A stretch of 64,000 nucleotides of DNA from assembly GCF_936925435.1 (NCBI RefSeq), contig NZ_CAKZHQ010000025.1, forward strand, positions 1 through 64,000, in the 5' to 3' direction. The translations under genes and the position numbers were made by a program. The notes under the pieces are model-generated. The model was given only the letters and a program-made list of their open reading frames with translations, searched no databases and was not told the DNA's origin. Positions within the stretch are counted from its first letter, which is position 1, and every line of letters starts with the position of its first letter. Source of the DNA: an uncultured Ramlibacter sp. (GTDB lineage Bacteria > Pseudomonadota > Gammaproteobacteria > Burkholderiales > Burkholderiaceae_C). Shown here one piece after another: positions 52,014 to 61,074 of the stretch.

Positions 52014-52781
52014 ATGAACGCCGTCCTCAAATCCAGCATGCATCCCGACGAGTGGAAGGCGCGGCTGGAACTGGCCGCCTGCTACCGCGTGTTCGCGATG
52101 CTGGGCTGGACCGAGATGATCTACAACCACATCACGGTGCGGCTGCCGGGCAGCGTGAGCGGTGGTCAAAAGCAATTCCTCATCAACCCCTTCGGCCTGC
52201 ACTACAGCGAGGTGACGGCCAGCAACCTGCTCAAGATCGACGTCCAGGGCAACAAGCTGGACGCCAACCCCTGGCCGGTGAATCCGGCCGGCTTCACCGT
52301 GCACGCGGCCATCCACGAAGGCCTGGCCGGCGCGCACTGCGTCATGCACACCCACACCACGGCCGGCCTGGCCGTGGCCTGCACCCAGGGCGGCCTGGCG
52401 CAGAACAATTTCTACTCGGCCCAGCTGCACGGTCTGGTGGCCTACCATGACTTCGAGGGCATCACCATCCATGCCGACGAGGCGCCGCGGCTGTTGAAGA
52501 ACATAGCCGACAAGCCGGTGGTGATCCTGCGCAACCACGGCCTGCTGTCCTGGGCCAGCACCTTGCCGCTGGCCTTGGTGCGCCTGTGGACCCTGCAGCG
52601 CGCCTGCGAGGTCCAGGTGGCGCAGGCGGCCATGGGCCCCGCCATCGCCGTGCCCGAGGCCGTGGCCCGAAAGACCACGCACGACTCCTTCCAGTTCGAC
52701 GCCCAGTTCGGCGCCGGCCAGGACGTCTTCGACGCCCTGGTGCGGCAGGTCGACAAGCTCGACGACAGCTACAAAAACTAG
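52014..52781 (+). CDS. Class II aldolase/adducin family protein
   Basis: LELAACYRVFAMLGWTEMIYNHITVRLPG...HCVMHTHTTAGLAVACTQGGL...ILRNHGLLSW. Confidence 0.9.
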   Translation: MNAVLKSSMHPDEWKARLELAACYRVFAMLGWTEMIYNHITVRLPGSVSGGQKQFLINPFGLHYSEVTASNLLKIDVQGNKLDANPWPVNPAGFTVHAAIHEGLAGAHCVMHTHTTAGLAVACTQGGLAQNNFYSAQLHGLVAYHDFEGITIHADEAPRLLKNIADKPVVILRNHGLLSWASTLPLALVRLWTLQRACEVQVAQAAMGPAIAVPEAVARKTTHDSFQFDAQFGAGQDVFDALVRQVDKLDDSYKN

Positions 52782-52825
52782 AGCGCCCGAGGTCCATTTC
52801 ACGGGGGCCAGAGGCCAATTCACCA

Positions 52826-53800
52826 ATGAAAACTTGCATTTACGGAGCCGGCGCCATCGGCGGCTGGCTGGGCGTCCGGCTGGCCCAGGTGGGCAATGAA
52901 GTCAGCGTGGTGGCGCGCGGCGCGACGCTGCAGGCCTTGCAGGAACACGGCCTGCGCCTGCAAAGCGGTGAACAGACTGTCTCGGTGCCGGTGCGCGCCA
53001 GCGCCGACCCCGCGCAGCTGGGTGTGCAGGACCTTGTGGTCGTCGCCGTCAAGGCGCCGGCGATGGCCGAGGTCGCCAAGGCCATCGCACCGCTGATCGG
53101 CCCGGACACCATGGTGCTGACCGCCATGAACGGCGTGCCCTGGTGGTTCTTCGAGGGCTTCGGCGACAAGTACGCCGGCACGCGGCTCAAGGCTGTCGAT
53201 CCCGAAGGAGCGATCGCCCGCGCCATTGCCGCGAAACACATCATCGGCTGCGTGGTCCACGCCAGCTGTTCGCTGATCAGCCCCGGCTTCGTCAAGCAGC
53301 ACTTCGGCAACAAGCTGATCATTGGGGAGCCCTCGGGCGAGCAGAGCGGCCGCGTGCAACGCCTGGCCGCCTTGCTGCACAAGGCCGGCCTGGAGGTGGT
53401 GCTGTCCGAGCAGATCCAGAAGGACGCCTGGTTCAAGCTCTGGGGCAATATGACGGTCAACCCGGTCAGCGCCATGACCGGCGCCACCACCGACCTGATC
53501 CTGGACGACGACCTGGTGCGCAGCTTCATCTCCAGCGTGATGTTGGAAGCGCGCGAGATCGGGGCGCGCATCGGCATCCCCATCGAGCAGCAGCCGGAGG
53601 ACCGGCACCAGCTCACGCGCAAGCTCGGCGCCTTCAAGACCTCGATGCTGCAGGACGTGGAAGCCGGCAAGCCGGTGGAGCTGGATGCTCTTGTCACCGT
53701 CGTCAAGGAGCTGGGCGAGCTGACCGGCGTGCCCACGCCCTTCACCGATGCCTTGCTGGGCCTGTCCCGCCTGCACGCACGCGTGCGCGGTCTGTACTAG
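52826..53800 (+). CDS. 2-dehydropantoate 2-reductase family protein
   Basis: MKTCIYGAGAIGGWLGVRLAQVGNEVSVVARG...DAWFKLWGNMTVNPVSAMTGAT. Confidence 0.92.
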   Translation: MKTCIYGAGAIGGWLGVRLAQVGNEVSVVARGATLQALQEHGLRLQSGEQTVSVPVRASADPAQLGVQDLVVVAVKAPAMAEVAKAIAPLIGPDTMVLTAMNGVPWWFFEGFGDKYAGTRLKAVDPEGAIARAIAAKHIIGCVVHASCSLISPGFVKQHFGNKLIIGEPSGEQSGRVQRLAALLHKAGLEVVLSEQIQKDAWFKLWGNMTVNPVSAMTGATTDLILDDDLVRSFISSVMLEAREIGARIGIPIEQQPEDRHQLTRKLGAFKTSMLQDVEAGKPVELDALVTVVKELGELTGVPTPFTDALLGLSRLHARVRGLY

Positions 53801-54703
53801 ATGGCAGACAGCAAAGCCATCAGCGGCACGGCCTTCGCCACCCTGCTGCTGATCGCCCTGATGATGGGCGCCAACCATGTGGCGGCGCGCATCGCCTTCA
53901 ACAACGGCGTGGATGTCGCGACGGCCGTGGTCTTTCGCAGCGCGGTCACGGCCGGCGTCATCGTGCTGATCCTGGTCTCGCAGGGCGTGCGGCCGCAGTT
54001 CACGGCGCGCCACAAGCGCATGTTGCCGCTGATCGGCCTGCTGATCGGCATCCAGAGCCTGTGCCTGTATTCAGCGGTGGCGCGGCTGCCTGTGGCCCTG
54101 GCCCTGCTGGCCTTCAACACCTACCCGATCTGGACCGCCCTGGGGTCCTTCGTGGTCTACCGGCACAAGCCCGAGAAGGCCATGCTGCTGGCCATGCCAG
54201 TGATCCTGGCCGGCCTGGCGCTGGCGCTGGACGTGTTCGGCGCCGCCTCGGGCCTGGGCGCCTCGGGCCAGTGGGCGCGCATCGGCGCCGGCGTGGCCTT
54301 CGCGCTGGCGGCGGCCGCCACCTTCGGCCTGGCCCTGGTCATCACCCAGCACGAGGCCGGCGACGTGGATGGCCGGGTGCGCACCGCCACCACCATGGCC
54401 ACCGCCGGCGTCATCGCCCTGATCACCGTCGGTCTGCAGGGAGGCTTTCATCTGCCGCAAGCCGCGGCCGGCTGGGGCGGCCTGGCGGCCCTGACCTTTC
54501 TGTACGGCACGGCCTTCACCATCATGTTCACCGTGCTGCCGCGCCTGGGCGTGGTCGGCAACTCCGCCATCATGAATGTGGAGCCGGTGTTTGCGCTGGT
54601 GCTGGCCTGGCTGGTGCTGGGCCAGTCGATTGCGCCGGTGCAGGTGGTCGGCGCCCTGGTCGTTGTCGGCGCCGTGATGGCGCTGGGGATGCGCAAGCGT
54701 TAG
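53801..54703 (+). CDS. EamA/DMT family transporter
   Basis: Ten TM-like segments; FATLLLIALMMGANHVAARIAFNNGVDVATAVVFRSAVTAGVIVLIL...NVEPVFALVLAWLVLGQSIAPVQVVGALVVVGAV. Confidence 0.9.
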   Translation: MADSKAISGTAFATLLLIALMMGANHVAARIAFNNGVDVATAVVFRSAVTAGVIVLILVSQGVRPQFTARHKRMLPLIGLLIGIQSLCLYSAVARLPVALALLAFNTYPIWTALGSFVVYRHKPEKAMLLAMPVILAGLALALDVFGAASGLGASGQWARIGAGVAFALAAAATFGLALVITQHEAGDVDGRVRTATTMATAGVIALITVGLQGGFHLPQAAAGWGGLAALTFLYGTAFTIMFTVLPRLGVVGNSAIMNVEPVFALVLAWLVLGQSIAPVQVVGALVVVGAVMALGMRKR

Positions 54704-54708
54704 CGGCC

Positions 54709-55506
54709 TCAGCGGCTGCTGGCCGCGCTGGAGAAGCGGATGGCCTTGATCGCCTGCGGCAGCGAATCGGCCGAGGGGATGAAGTGGTCGATGGTCGCGC
54801 CCAACAGGACGGCGCAGGCCAGGGCGCCCAGCAACGGCTTCCAGGTCAGGCGCACAGCGGCCGTCAACCAACCCTCGCGCGCGACACGGTTGACAGTGCG
54901 CGACGCCACATAGGTGAACGACAGTTCCACCGCCACAGCCAGCAACGCCTCCCAGCCGAAGTACAACAGGAGCAGGGAACCCGCGCCGAACAGCAAGGCC
55001 AGGCCCACCAGGAACACCGCCACCACCGGAACCACAACGACCGCGCCTTCGTCGGAGCCGGCGGCCACTTCCAGCGCCCCTGTGGCCAGATCGGCCGCCG
55101 CATCCCCGCCGGAGAAATCGGCCGAAGCCCCGCCGCCACCGAAATCGCCACCGCCGCCGGACTGCATGGGGGGCGGCTCGACACGCGCCGGGCTCCCGCC
55201 GCCTCCGCCATTGAAGGACAGGTCGGGCCCGTCCCAACTGCCTTCTTCCTTGCGCAGCAAGGCACTGGCCCACAGACGCAGGACCAGCAGGTAGACCAGG
55301 TAACCGATGCCCAGGGTGACGCAGTAGCGCAGGGCCAGCGAGCCGGACCCCAGCAGCATCTGCAGATGGGAGGCCGCCCACATCGTGCCCAGCACGATGG
55401 CGCCGATGCACCAGCCATGCAGCCACAGGGTATGGCGCTCCCGCAGCCCACGTTCGACGCCGGTTTCCCAGAGGCGGACCGAGCGCCAGTTCGACAGGTT
55501 CTTCAA
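54709..55506 (-). CDS. Hypothetical membrane protein with Gly-rich central linker
   Basis: TM segments flanking GGGGGSPARVEPPPMQSGGGGDFGGGGASADFSGGDAAAD; probable TTG start within the upstream SMR stop (TTGA). Confidence 0.7.
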   Translation of the reverse strand: MKNLSNWRSVRLWETGVERGLRERHTLWLHGWCIGAIVLGTMWAASHLQMLLGSGSLALRYCVTLGIGYLVYLLVLRLWASALLRKEEGSWDGPDLSFNGGGGGSPARVEPPPMQSGGGGDFGGGGASADFSGGDAAADLATGALEVAAGSDEGAVVVVPVVAVFLVGLALLFGAGSLLLLYFGWEALLAVAVELSFTYVASRTVNRVAREGWLTAAVRLTWKPLLGALACAVLLGATIDHFIPSADSLPQAIKAIRFSSAASSR

Positions 55507-55832
55507 TGCGCGACCGACTTTGAAAAGATGTTGATCACCGCCACGCCGGCGACGATCAGGACCATGCCAGCGATGGCCGGGCCGTCCAGGGCCTGGCCGA
55601 AGACCAGCCAGCCGATCAGGCCGATCAAGGCGATGCCCGCGCCCGACCAGACGGCGTAGACCACACCCACTGGCAGGGTGCGCAGGGTGATGGACAGGCA
55701 GTAGAAGGCGACACCGTAGCCCAGCACCACGACCACCGAGGGCCACAGGCGCGTGAATTCGTTCGAGGCCTTGAGCGCCGAAGTGGCGATGACCTCGGCC
55801 ACGATGGCCACGGCCAGGATCAACCAGTGCAT
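55503..55832 (-). CDS. SMR family multidrug efflux protein
   Basis: MHWLILAVAIVAEVIATSALKASNEFTRLWPSVVVVLGYGVAFYCLSITLRTLPVGVVYAVWSGAGIALIGLIGW. Confidence 0.93.
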   Translation of the reverse strand: MHWLILAVAIVAEVIATSALKASNEFTRLWPSVVVVLGYGVAFYCLSITLRTLPVGVVYAVWSGAGIALIGLIGWLVFGQALDGPAIAGMVLIVAGVAVINIFSKSVAH

Positions 55833-55843
55833 GGCGACCTCCT

Positions 55844-56938
55844 TCAGTCCACCACGACCGGCACGCGCTGGGCCAGCGCGCACATCAGCTCGTAGCCCAC
55901 GGTGCCGGCGGCGGCGGCGATCTCGTCGATGGACAGCAGCGCGCCGCTGCCGGCGCGCCCCCACAGCGTCACCTCGCTGCCCAGGCCGGCCTCGGGCAGG
56001 GCCGTGAGGTCCACCGTCAGCATGTCCATGCTGACCCGCGCCACCAGGCGCGTGCGCACGCCGTCGACCAGAACCGGCGTGCCCGTCGTGCAATGGCGCG
56101 GATAGCCGTCGGCATAGCCGCAGGCCACCACGCCGATGCGTGCCGGGGCGTCGGCGGTGAAACTCGATCCGTAACCCACGCTGTCGCCGGGCGCCAGCTC
56201 TTGCACGCCGATGATCTTGCTGACCAGGCTCATGGCCGGCTGCAGCTGCCAGCCGCCAGCGTCCTGCTCGGGGTAATCGGGCGCGCTGCCATAGACGGCG
56301 ATGCCGGGCCGCACCCAGTCGGCGCGCACCGCGGCGTCCTGGCCGAAGCGCAAGCTCGCGGCGCTGTTGCCCACGCTGCGCTCGCCCGGCAGGTCGCGTG
56401 TGATCTCCTCGAACACCTGCATCTGCTGCGCGATGCCCTTGGGGCCGTCGGCGTCGCTGAAATGCGTCATCAGCGAGATCTCGTCGATCTGCGGCAGGAC
56501 GTTGAGCCGGGTCCAGGCCGCGCGAAAGCGCTGCGGCGCGAAGCCCAGGCGGTTCATGCCCGAGTTCATCTTCAGGAAGACCCGGTGCGGCTGGTGGGTC
56601 TTGTGGGTGGCCAGCATGTCGATCTGCTCGCTGCAATGCACGACATGCCACAGGTTCAGGCGCGAGCACAGCTCCAGATCGCGCGCCTCGAACACGCCCT
56701 CGAGCAGCAGGATGGGGCCGCGCCAGCCCAGGGCGCGCACGCGCTGCGCCTCCTCCAGGTCCAGCAGGGCGAAGCCGTCGGCGCCGCGCAGGCCTTCGAA
56801 CACCCTCTCAATGCCGTGGCCATAGGCATTGGCCTTGACCACGCCCCAGACCTTGGCGTCGGGCGCCGCGCTGCGCACCCGCGCCAGGTTGTGGCGCAGG
56901 GCCTCGGTGTGGATGGTGGCCAGGATGGGGCGGGGCAT
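55844..56938 (-). CDS. alr: Alanine racemase
   Basis: [50 protein letters not shown]-Lys motif. Confidence 0.95.
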   Translation of the reverse strand: MPRPILATIHTEALRHNLARVRSAAPDAKVWGVVKANAYGHGIERVFEGLRGADGFALLDLEEAQRVRALGWRGPILLLEGVFEARDLELCSRLNLWHVVHCSEQIDMLATHKTHQPHRVFLKMNSGMNRLGFAPQRFRAAWTRLNVLPQIDEISLMTHFSDADGPKGIAQQMQVFEEITRDLPGERSVGNSAASLRFGQDAAVRADWVRPGIAVYGSAPDYPEQDAGGWQLQPAMSLVSKIIGVQELAPGDSVGYGSSFTADAPARIGVVACGYADGYPRHCTTGTPVLVDGVRTRLVARVSMDMLTVDLTALPEAGLGSEVTLWGRAGSGALLSIDEIAAAAGTVGYELMCALAQRVPVVVD

Positions 56939-57029
56939 GGCGGGCTCGTCAAGCGGGAAGGTGTGTGGATTTTGGCATTACCCCGCGTGATATAAACCTC
57001 TGTCGTTTGGAGATTGACAGAATATCGAA

Positions 57030-57052
57030 GGGCATCAGCCCACCTGATGCCC
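57030..57052 (+). promoter_or_regulatory. Perfect hairpin in lplT leader
   Basis: GGGCATCAG-CCCAC-CTGATGCCC, 9-bp stem, ends 17 nt before the lplT ATG. Confidence 0.6.
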
Positions 57053-57069
57053 CACACAAAGCCCCATCA

Positions 57070-58350
57070 ATGAAGCGTGGCTTCTACACCATCATGTCGG
57101 CGCAGTTCTTCTCGTCGCTGGCCGACAACGCGTTGTTCATCGCCGCGGTGGAACTGCTCAAAGTAGGCAAGGCGCCGACCTGGCAGGCGGCAGCGCTGGT
57201 GCCCATGTTCGCGCTGTTCTATGTGGTGCTGGCGCCCTTCGTGGGCGCCCTGGCCGATGCGCTGCCCAAGGGGCGCGTGATGTTCCTGAGCAACGCCATC
57301 AAGGTCGTGGGCTGCCTGATGATGCTGTTCGGCGCGCACCCGCTGCTGGCCTACGCCGTCGTCGGCCTGGGCGCGGCGGCCTATTCGCCGGCCAAGTACG
57401 GCATCCTCACCGAGCTGCTGCCGGCCTCGCAGCTGGTCAAGGCCAACGGCTGGATCGAGGGCCTGACCATCGCCTCCATCATCCTGGGCATCCTGATGGG
57501 CGGCCAGCTGGTGGGCCAGGCCGTCGCCAGCCGCATGCTGGCGCTGGACTTCCCGGTCTTCGACACCGGCATCGACACCGCCCCCGAGGCCGCGATCTTC
57601 CTGCTGATCTTCCTGTACATGCTGGCCGCGTGGTTCAACACGCGCATCCCGCACACCGGCGTGGAGATGCGCCCGATGCCGCGCAACCTGCTGGAGCTGG
57701 TCCCCGATTTCTGGACCTGCAACTCGCGCCTGTGGCGCGACAAGCTGGGCCAGATCTCGCTGTCCACCACCACGCTGATCTGGGGCGTCACCGGCAACCT
57801 GCGCTACATCATGCTGGCCTGGAGCGCCGCTGCGCTGGGCTACAGCACGACCCAGGCCTCGGCCCTCAGCGGCGTGGTCGCGCTGGGCACGGCCGTCGGT
57901 GCCGTCGTCGCCTCCATGAAGATGCGCCTGGACCGTGCAACCAGCGTCATCCCGCTGGGCATCATGTCGGGCCTGCTGATCATCGCGATGATCTTCATCA
58001 GCAACGTCTGGGTCGCCATTCCCTTCCTGATCTTCATGGGTGGCCTGGTGGGCTTCCTGGTGGTGCCGATGAACGCCCTGCTGCAGCACCGCGGCCATAA
58101 CCTGATGGGCGCGGGCCGCTCCATCGCCGTGCAGAACTTCAACGAGCAGGCCTGCATCCTGGGCCTGGGCGCGTTCTACAGCCTGTCCACCGGCATGGGC
58201 CTGTCGTCCTTCGGCGCCATCGCCTCCTTCGGCTTCCTGATCGCCGGCGTGATGTGGCTGATCCACCGCTGGCACCGCAGCAATCTGGTCAAGCACAAGG
58301 AAGAAGTCGACCACCTGCTGCAGGTGGCGCGGCACGACACCTCCCATTGA
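57070..58350 (+). CDS. lplT: Lysophospholipid transporter LplT (MFS)
   Basis: MKRGFYTIMSAQFFSSLADNALFIAAVELLK...VPMNALLQHRGHNLMGAGRSIAVQNFNEQ. Confidence 0.93.
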   Translation: MKRGFYTIMSAQFFSSLADNALFIAAVELLKVGKAPTWQAAALVPMFALFYVVLAPFVGALADALPKGRVMFLSNAIKVVGCLMMLFGAHPLLAYAVVGLGAAAYSPAKYGILTELLPASQLVKANGWIEGLTIASIILGILMGGQLVGQAVASRMLALDFPVFDTGIDTAPEAAIFLLIFLYMLAAWFNTRIPHTGVEMRPMPRNLLELVPDFWTCNSRLWRDKLGQISLSTTTLIWGVTGNLRYIMLAWSAAALGYSTTQASALSGVVALGTAVGAVVASMKMRLDRATSVIPLGIMSGLLIIAMIFISNVWVAIPFLIFMGGLVGFLVVPMNALLQHRGHNLMGAGRSIAVQNFNEQACILGLGAFYSLSTGMGLSSFGAIASFGFLIAGVMWLIHRWHRSNLVKHKEEVDHLLQVARHDTSH

Positions 58351-59234
58351 TGGGCGCGCCGGCCCTGGCCGCGCTGGCCCTGATGTTCAACGCCTTCGTC
58401 TGGGGCGTGTCCTGGTGGCCCTTCCGCGATCTGCAGGAGCGCGGCCTGCACCCGCTGTGGTCCACCGCCCTGATCTACCTGTTCTCCCTGGCCTGCCTGC
58501 TGCTGGCGCGGCCGCGCGCCTGGCAGGGCTTCACCCGCAATCCCCTGCTGTGGCTGCTGGTGGCGGCGGCCGGCATGACCAACGTCGGCTTCAACTGGGC
58601 GGTCACGGTGGGCGACGTCGTGCGCGTGGTGCTGCTGTTCTATCTGATGCCGGCCTGGAGCGTGCTGCTGGCCTGGCCGCTGCTGGGCGAAAAACCCACG
58701 GCCGCGCGGCTGGCAAGGCTGGCCCTGGCGCTGGCCGGCGTGGCCGTGGTGCTCAAGACGCCGGGCACGCCCTGGCCGCTGCCCGAGAGCCTGGCCGACT
58801 GGCTGGCCCTGCTGGGCGGTGCCAGCTTCGCCCTGACCAACATCCTGCTGCGCAAACTGGGCGATGTGCCGGCGCCCACCCGCATCCTGGGCATGTTCGG
58901 CGGCGGTGCCCTGCTGGCACTGGCCGCCGGCGCGCTGGGCATGGCGCAGGGCACGGTCACAGCCCCGGTCAACCTGCCGCCGGCGGGCCTGGCCGTGGCC
59001 ATGGCGCTGGCCCTGTGCTTTCTGCTGGGCAACATCGCCTTGCAGTACGGCGCGGCCCGGCTGCCGGCCCACACCACCTCCCTGGTCATGCTGTCGGAAG
59101 TGGTGTTTGCCAGCGTCTCCTCGGTGGCCCTGGCCGCGGCCGAACTCAGCGCCCGCACCCTGGCCGGTGGCGCGCTGATCCTGGCGGCAGCCGCCTGGTC
59201 GGCCTGGCCCGGCGCAAAATCGCAACCCGCCTGA
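58350..59234 (+). CDS. EamA/DMT family transporter
   Basis: MGAPALAALALMFNAFVWGVSWWPFRDLQERGLHPLWSTALIYL; ATGA overlap with lplT. Confidence 0.9.
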   Translation: MGAPALAALALMFNAFVWGVSWWPFRDLQERGLHPLWSTALIYLFSLACLLLARPRAWQGFTRNPLLWLLVAAAGMTNVGFNWAVTVGDVVRVVLLFYLMPAWSVLLAWPLLGEKPTAARLARLALALAGVAVVLKTPGTPWPLPESLADWLALLGGASFALTNILLRKLGDVPAPTRILGMFGGGALLALAAGALGMAQGTVTAPVNLPPAGLAVAMALALCFLLGNIALQYGAARLPAHTTSLVMLSEVVFASVSSVALAAAELSARTLAGGALILAAAAWSAWPGAKSQPA

Positions 59235-59246
59235 AAGAGAACCACC

Positions 59247-59732
<486 letters not shown>

Positions 59733-60929
59733 TTAAATGGCCCCCACGCTCCGCTTCGCTGCGCTGCCCCCCGAGGGGGCTTCAGTCGCCTTGGGGCGGC
59801 CCAGCGGCGACTGAGGCAGGCCGAATAGCGGCCGCAGCCAGCGCACGCGCCGCACCAGCGCGGTGATGGCCCAGCAGCCAGCCACCGTGCCCGCCACCAG
59901 CAGGGCCGGCTCCAGCCAGGGCCCCAGGGACAGCGGCGCCAGCCAGACCGCCAGCACGATGATCAGCGTCTGGTGCAGCATGTACCAGGGGTAGACCGAG
60001 TCGTTGGCCCAGGCCAGCCAGGGCCAGGGGCGGTTGAGCTTGTGGTGGGCCCAGCCCAGGATGGCCAGCAGGGCCGCCCACAGGTAAGCGTCGGCAGCGA
60101 CGCGGGCGAACACGCGCCAGGGCGCCGGCAACATCGCGCGCAAACCGAAGTGCAAGGCCAGCAATCCCACAGCCACAGCCAGCGCCATCCAGCGCAGCCG
60201 TGTGGCCTCGGCCCACCAGCCACTGTCCGTGCCCAGCCACCAGCCGTACAGAAACAGCGTGAAGTAAACCGCGTGCAGCCAGCCGTCACCGATGAGATCG
60301 TGGGTGGGCGGAAAGTGCGGCCACAGCAGCAGCGACCAGGCGATCAGCGGCAGCACCGGCAGCAGCAGCAGGCGCGCGCCGCGCAGGCCCAGGAAAGCCC
60401 GGCGCAGCCGGGCGCCGGCGGCCGACTGCAAGAGCGGCAACGCCAGCAACAACACGGCGGTGTAGAGCCAGAGGTAGGGCAGATACCACAGGTGGTTCCA
60501 GGTGACGCCGATGTCGGCGCCGTCGAAGGCCTTGGCCGGCCAGGGCCCGCCCGTGAAGTAGCGCAGCAGGAAGACGCCGAAGCCCGGCGCGATCAGGCCG
60601 TTGGCCACGCCCTGGGCATAGGCCTGGTAGGGCACCAGCACCGCCATGCCGAAAGCCAGCGGCAGCAGCAGGCGCCAGCTGCGTTGCCGCAGCAGCGCGC
60701 CGGCGCCCTGGCCACGCTGCACAAAGCCCAGGGCCAGGCCGGAGATGAGGAAGACCAGGTCCATGCGCCAGAGGTTGAGCCCGCGCATCGGCCATTGCAG
60801 CCAGGCCGCCGCGTGCGGACTCTTGATGTGCCAGGACCAGTCGGCCACGTAGTACATGGCGGCGTGGTACAGGATGACCAGGCCAAAGGCCAGGGCGCGC
60901 AGGGCATCGATGTCGTGACGGCGTTGCAT
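59733..60929 (-). CDS. Acyltransferase family (acyltransferase 3) membrane protein
   Basis: MQRRHDIDALRALAFGLVILYHAAMYYVADWSWH, ~10 TM. Confidence 0.87.
   Translation of the reverse strand: MQRRHDIDALRALAFGLVILYHAAMYYVADWSWHIKSPHAAAWLQWPMRGLNLWRMDLVFLISGLALGFVQRGQGAGALLRQRSWRLLLPLAFGMAVLVPYQAYAQGVANGLIAPGFGVFLLRYFTGGPWPAKAFDGADIGVTWNHLWYLPYLWLYTAVLLLALPLLQSAAGARLRRAFLGLRGARLLLLPVLPLIAWSLLLWPHFPPTHDLIGDGWLHAVYFTLFLYGWWLGTDSGWWAEATRLRWMALAVAVGLLALHFGLRAMLPAPWRVFARVAADAYLWAALLAILGWAHHKLNRPWPWLAWANDSVYPWYMLHQTLIIVLAVWLAPLSLGPWLEPALLVAGTVAGCWAITALVRRVRWLRPLFGLPQSPLGRPKATEAPSGGSAAKRSVGAI
59739..59813. repeat. Interspersed GC-rich repeat forming the 3' end of the acyltransferase gene
   Basis: CCCCCACGCTCCGCTTCGCTGCGCTGCCCCCCGAGGGGGC... 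with perfect GCCCCC-CGA-GGGGGC and AGTCGCC/GGCGACT inverted repeats. Confidence 0.6.
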
Positions 60930-60994
60930 GGAAGGCTCCCAAAGCTCAGGGCCGGCGCAGTCTGGATGCCGCCAGCGCCGCCCGCCAGCGGAAT

Positions 60995-61041
60995 GGGACG
61001 GCGCGTGGCCAGCTGGGGACGAGCGGTGGCCGCGTGGGACG
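60995..61041 (+). promoter_or_regulatory. Triple direct repeat (candidate LytTR binding sites)
   Basis: GGGACG at 60995, 61016 and 61036 (21 and 20 bp periods), upstream of LytTR gene. Confidence 0.6.
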
Positions 61042-61074
61042 AAAAACAGCCGCGAGCGCCTAGACTCCTGGCCC

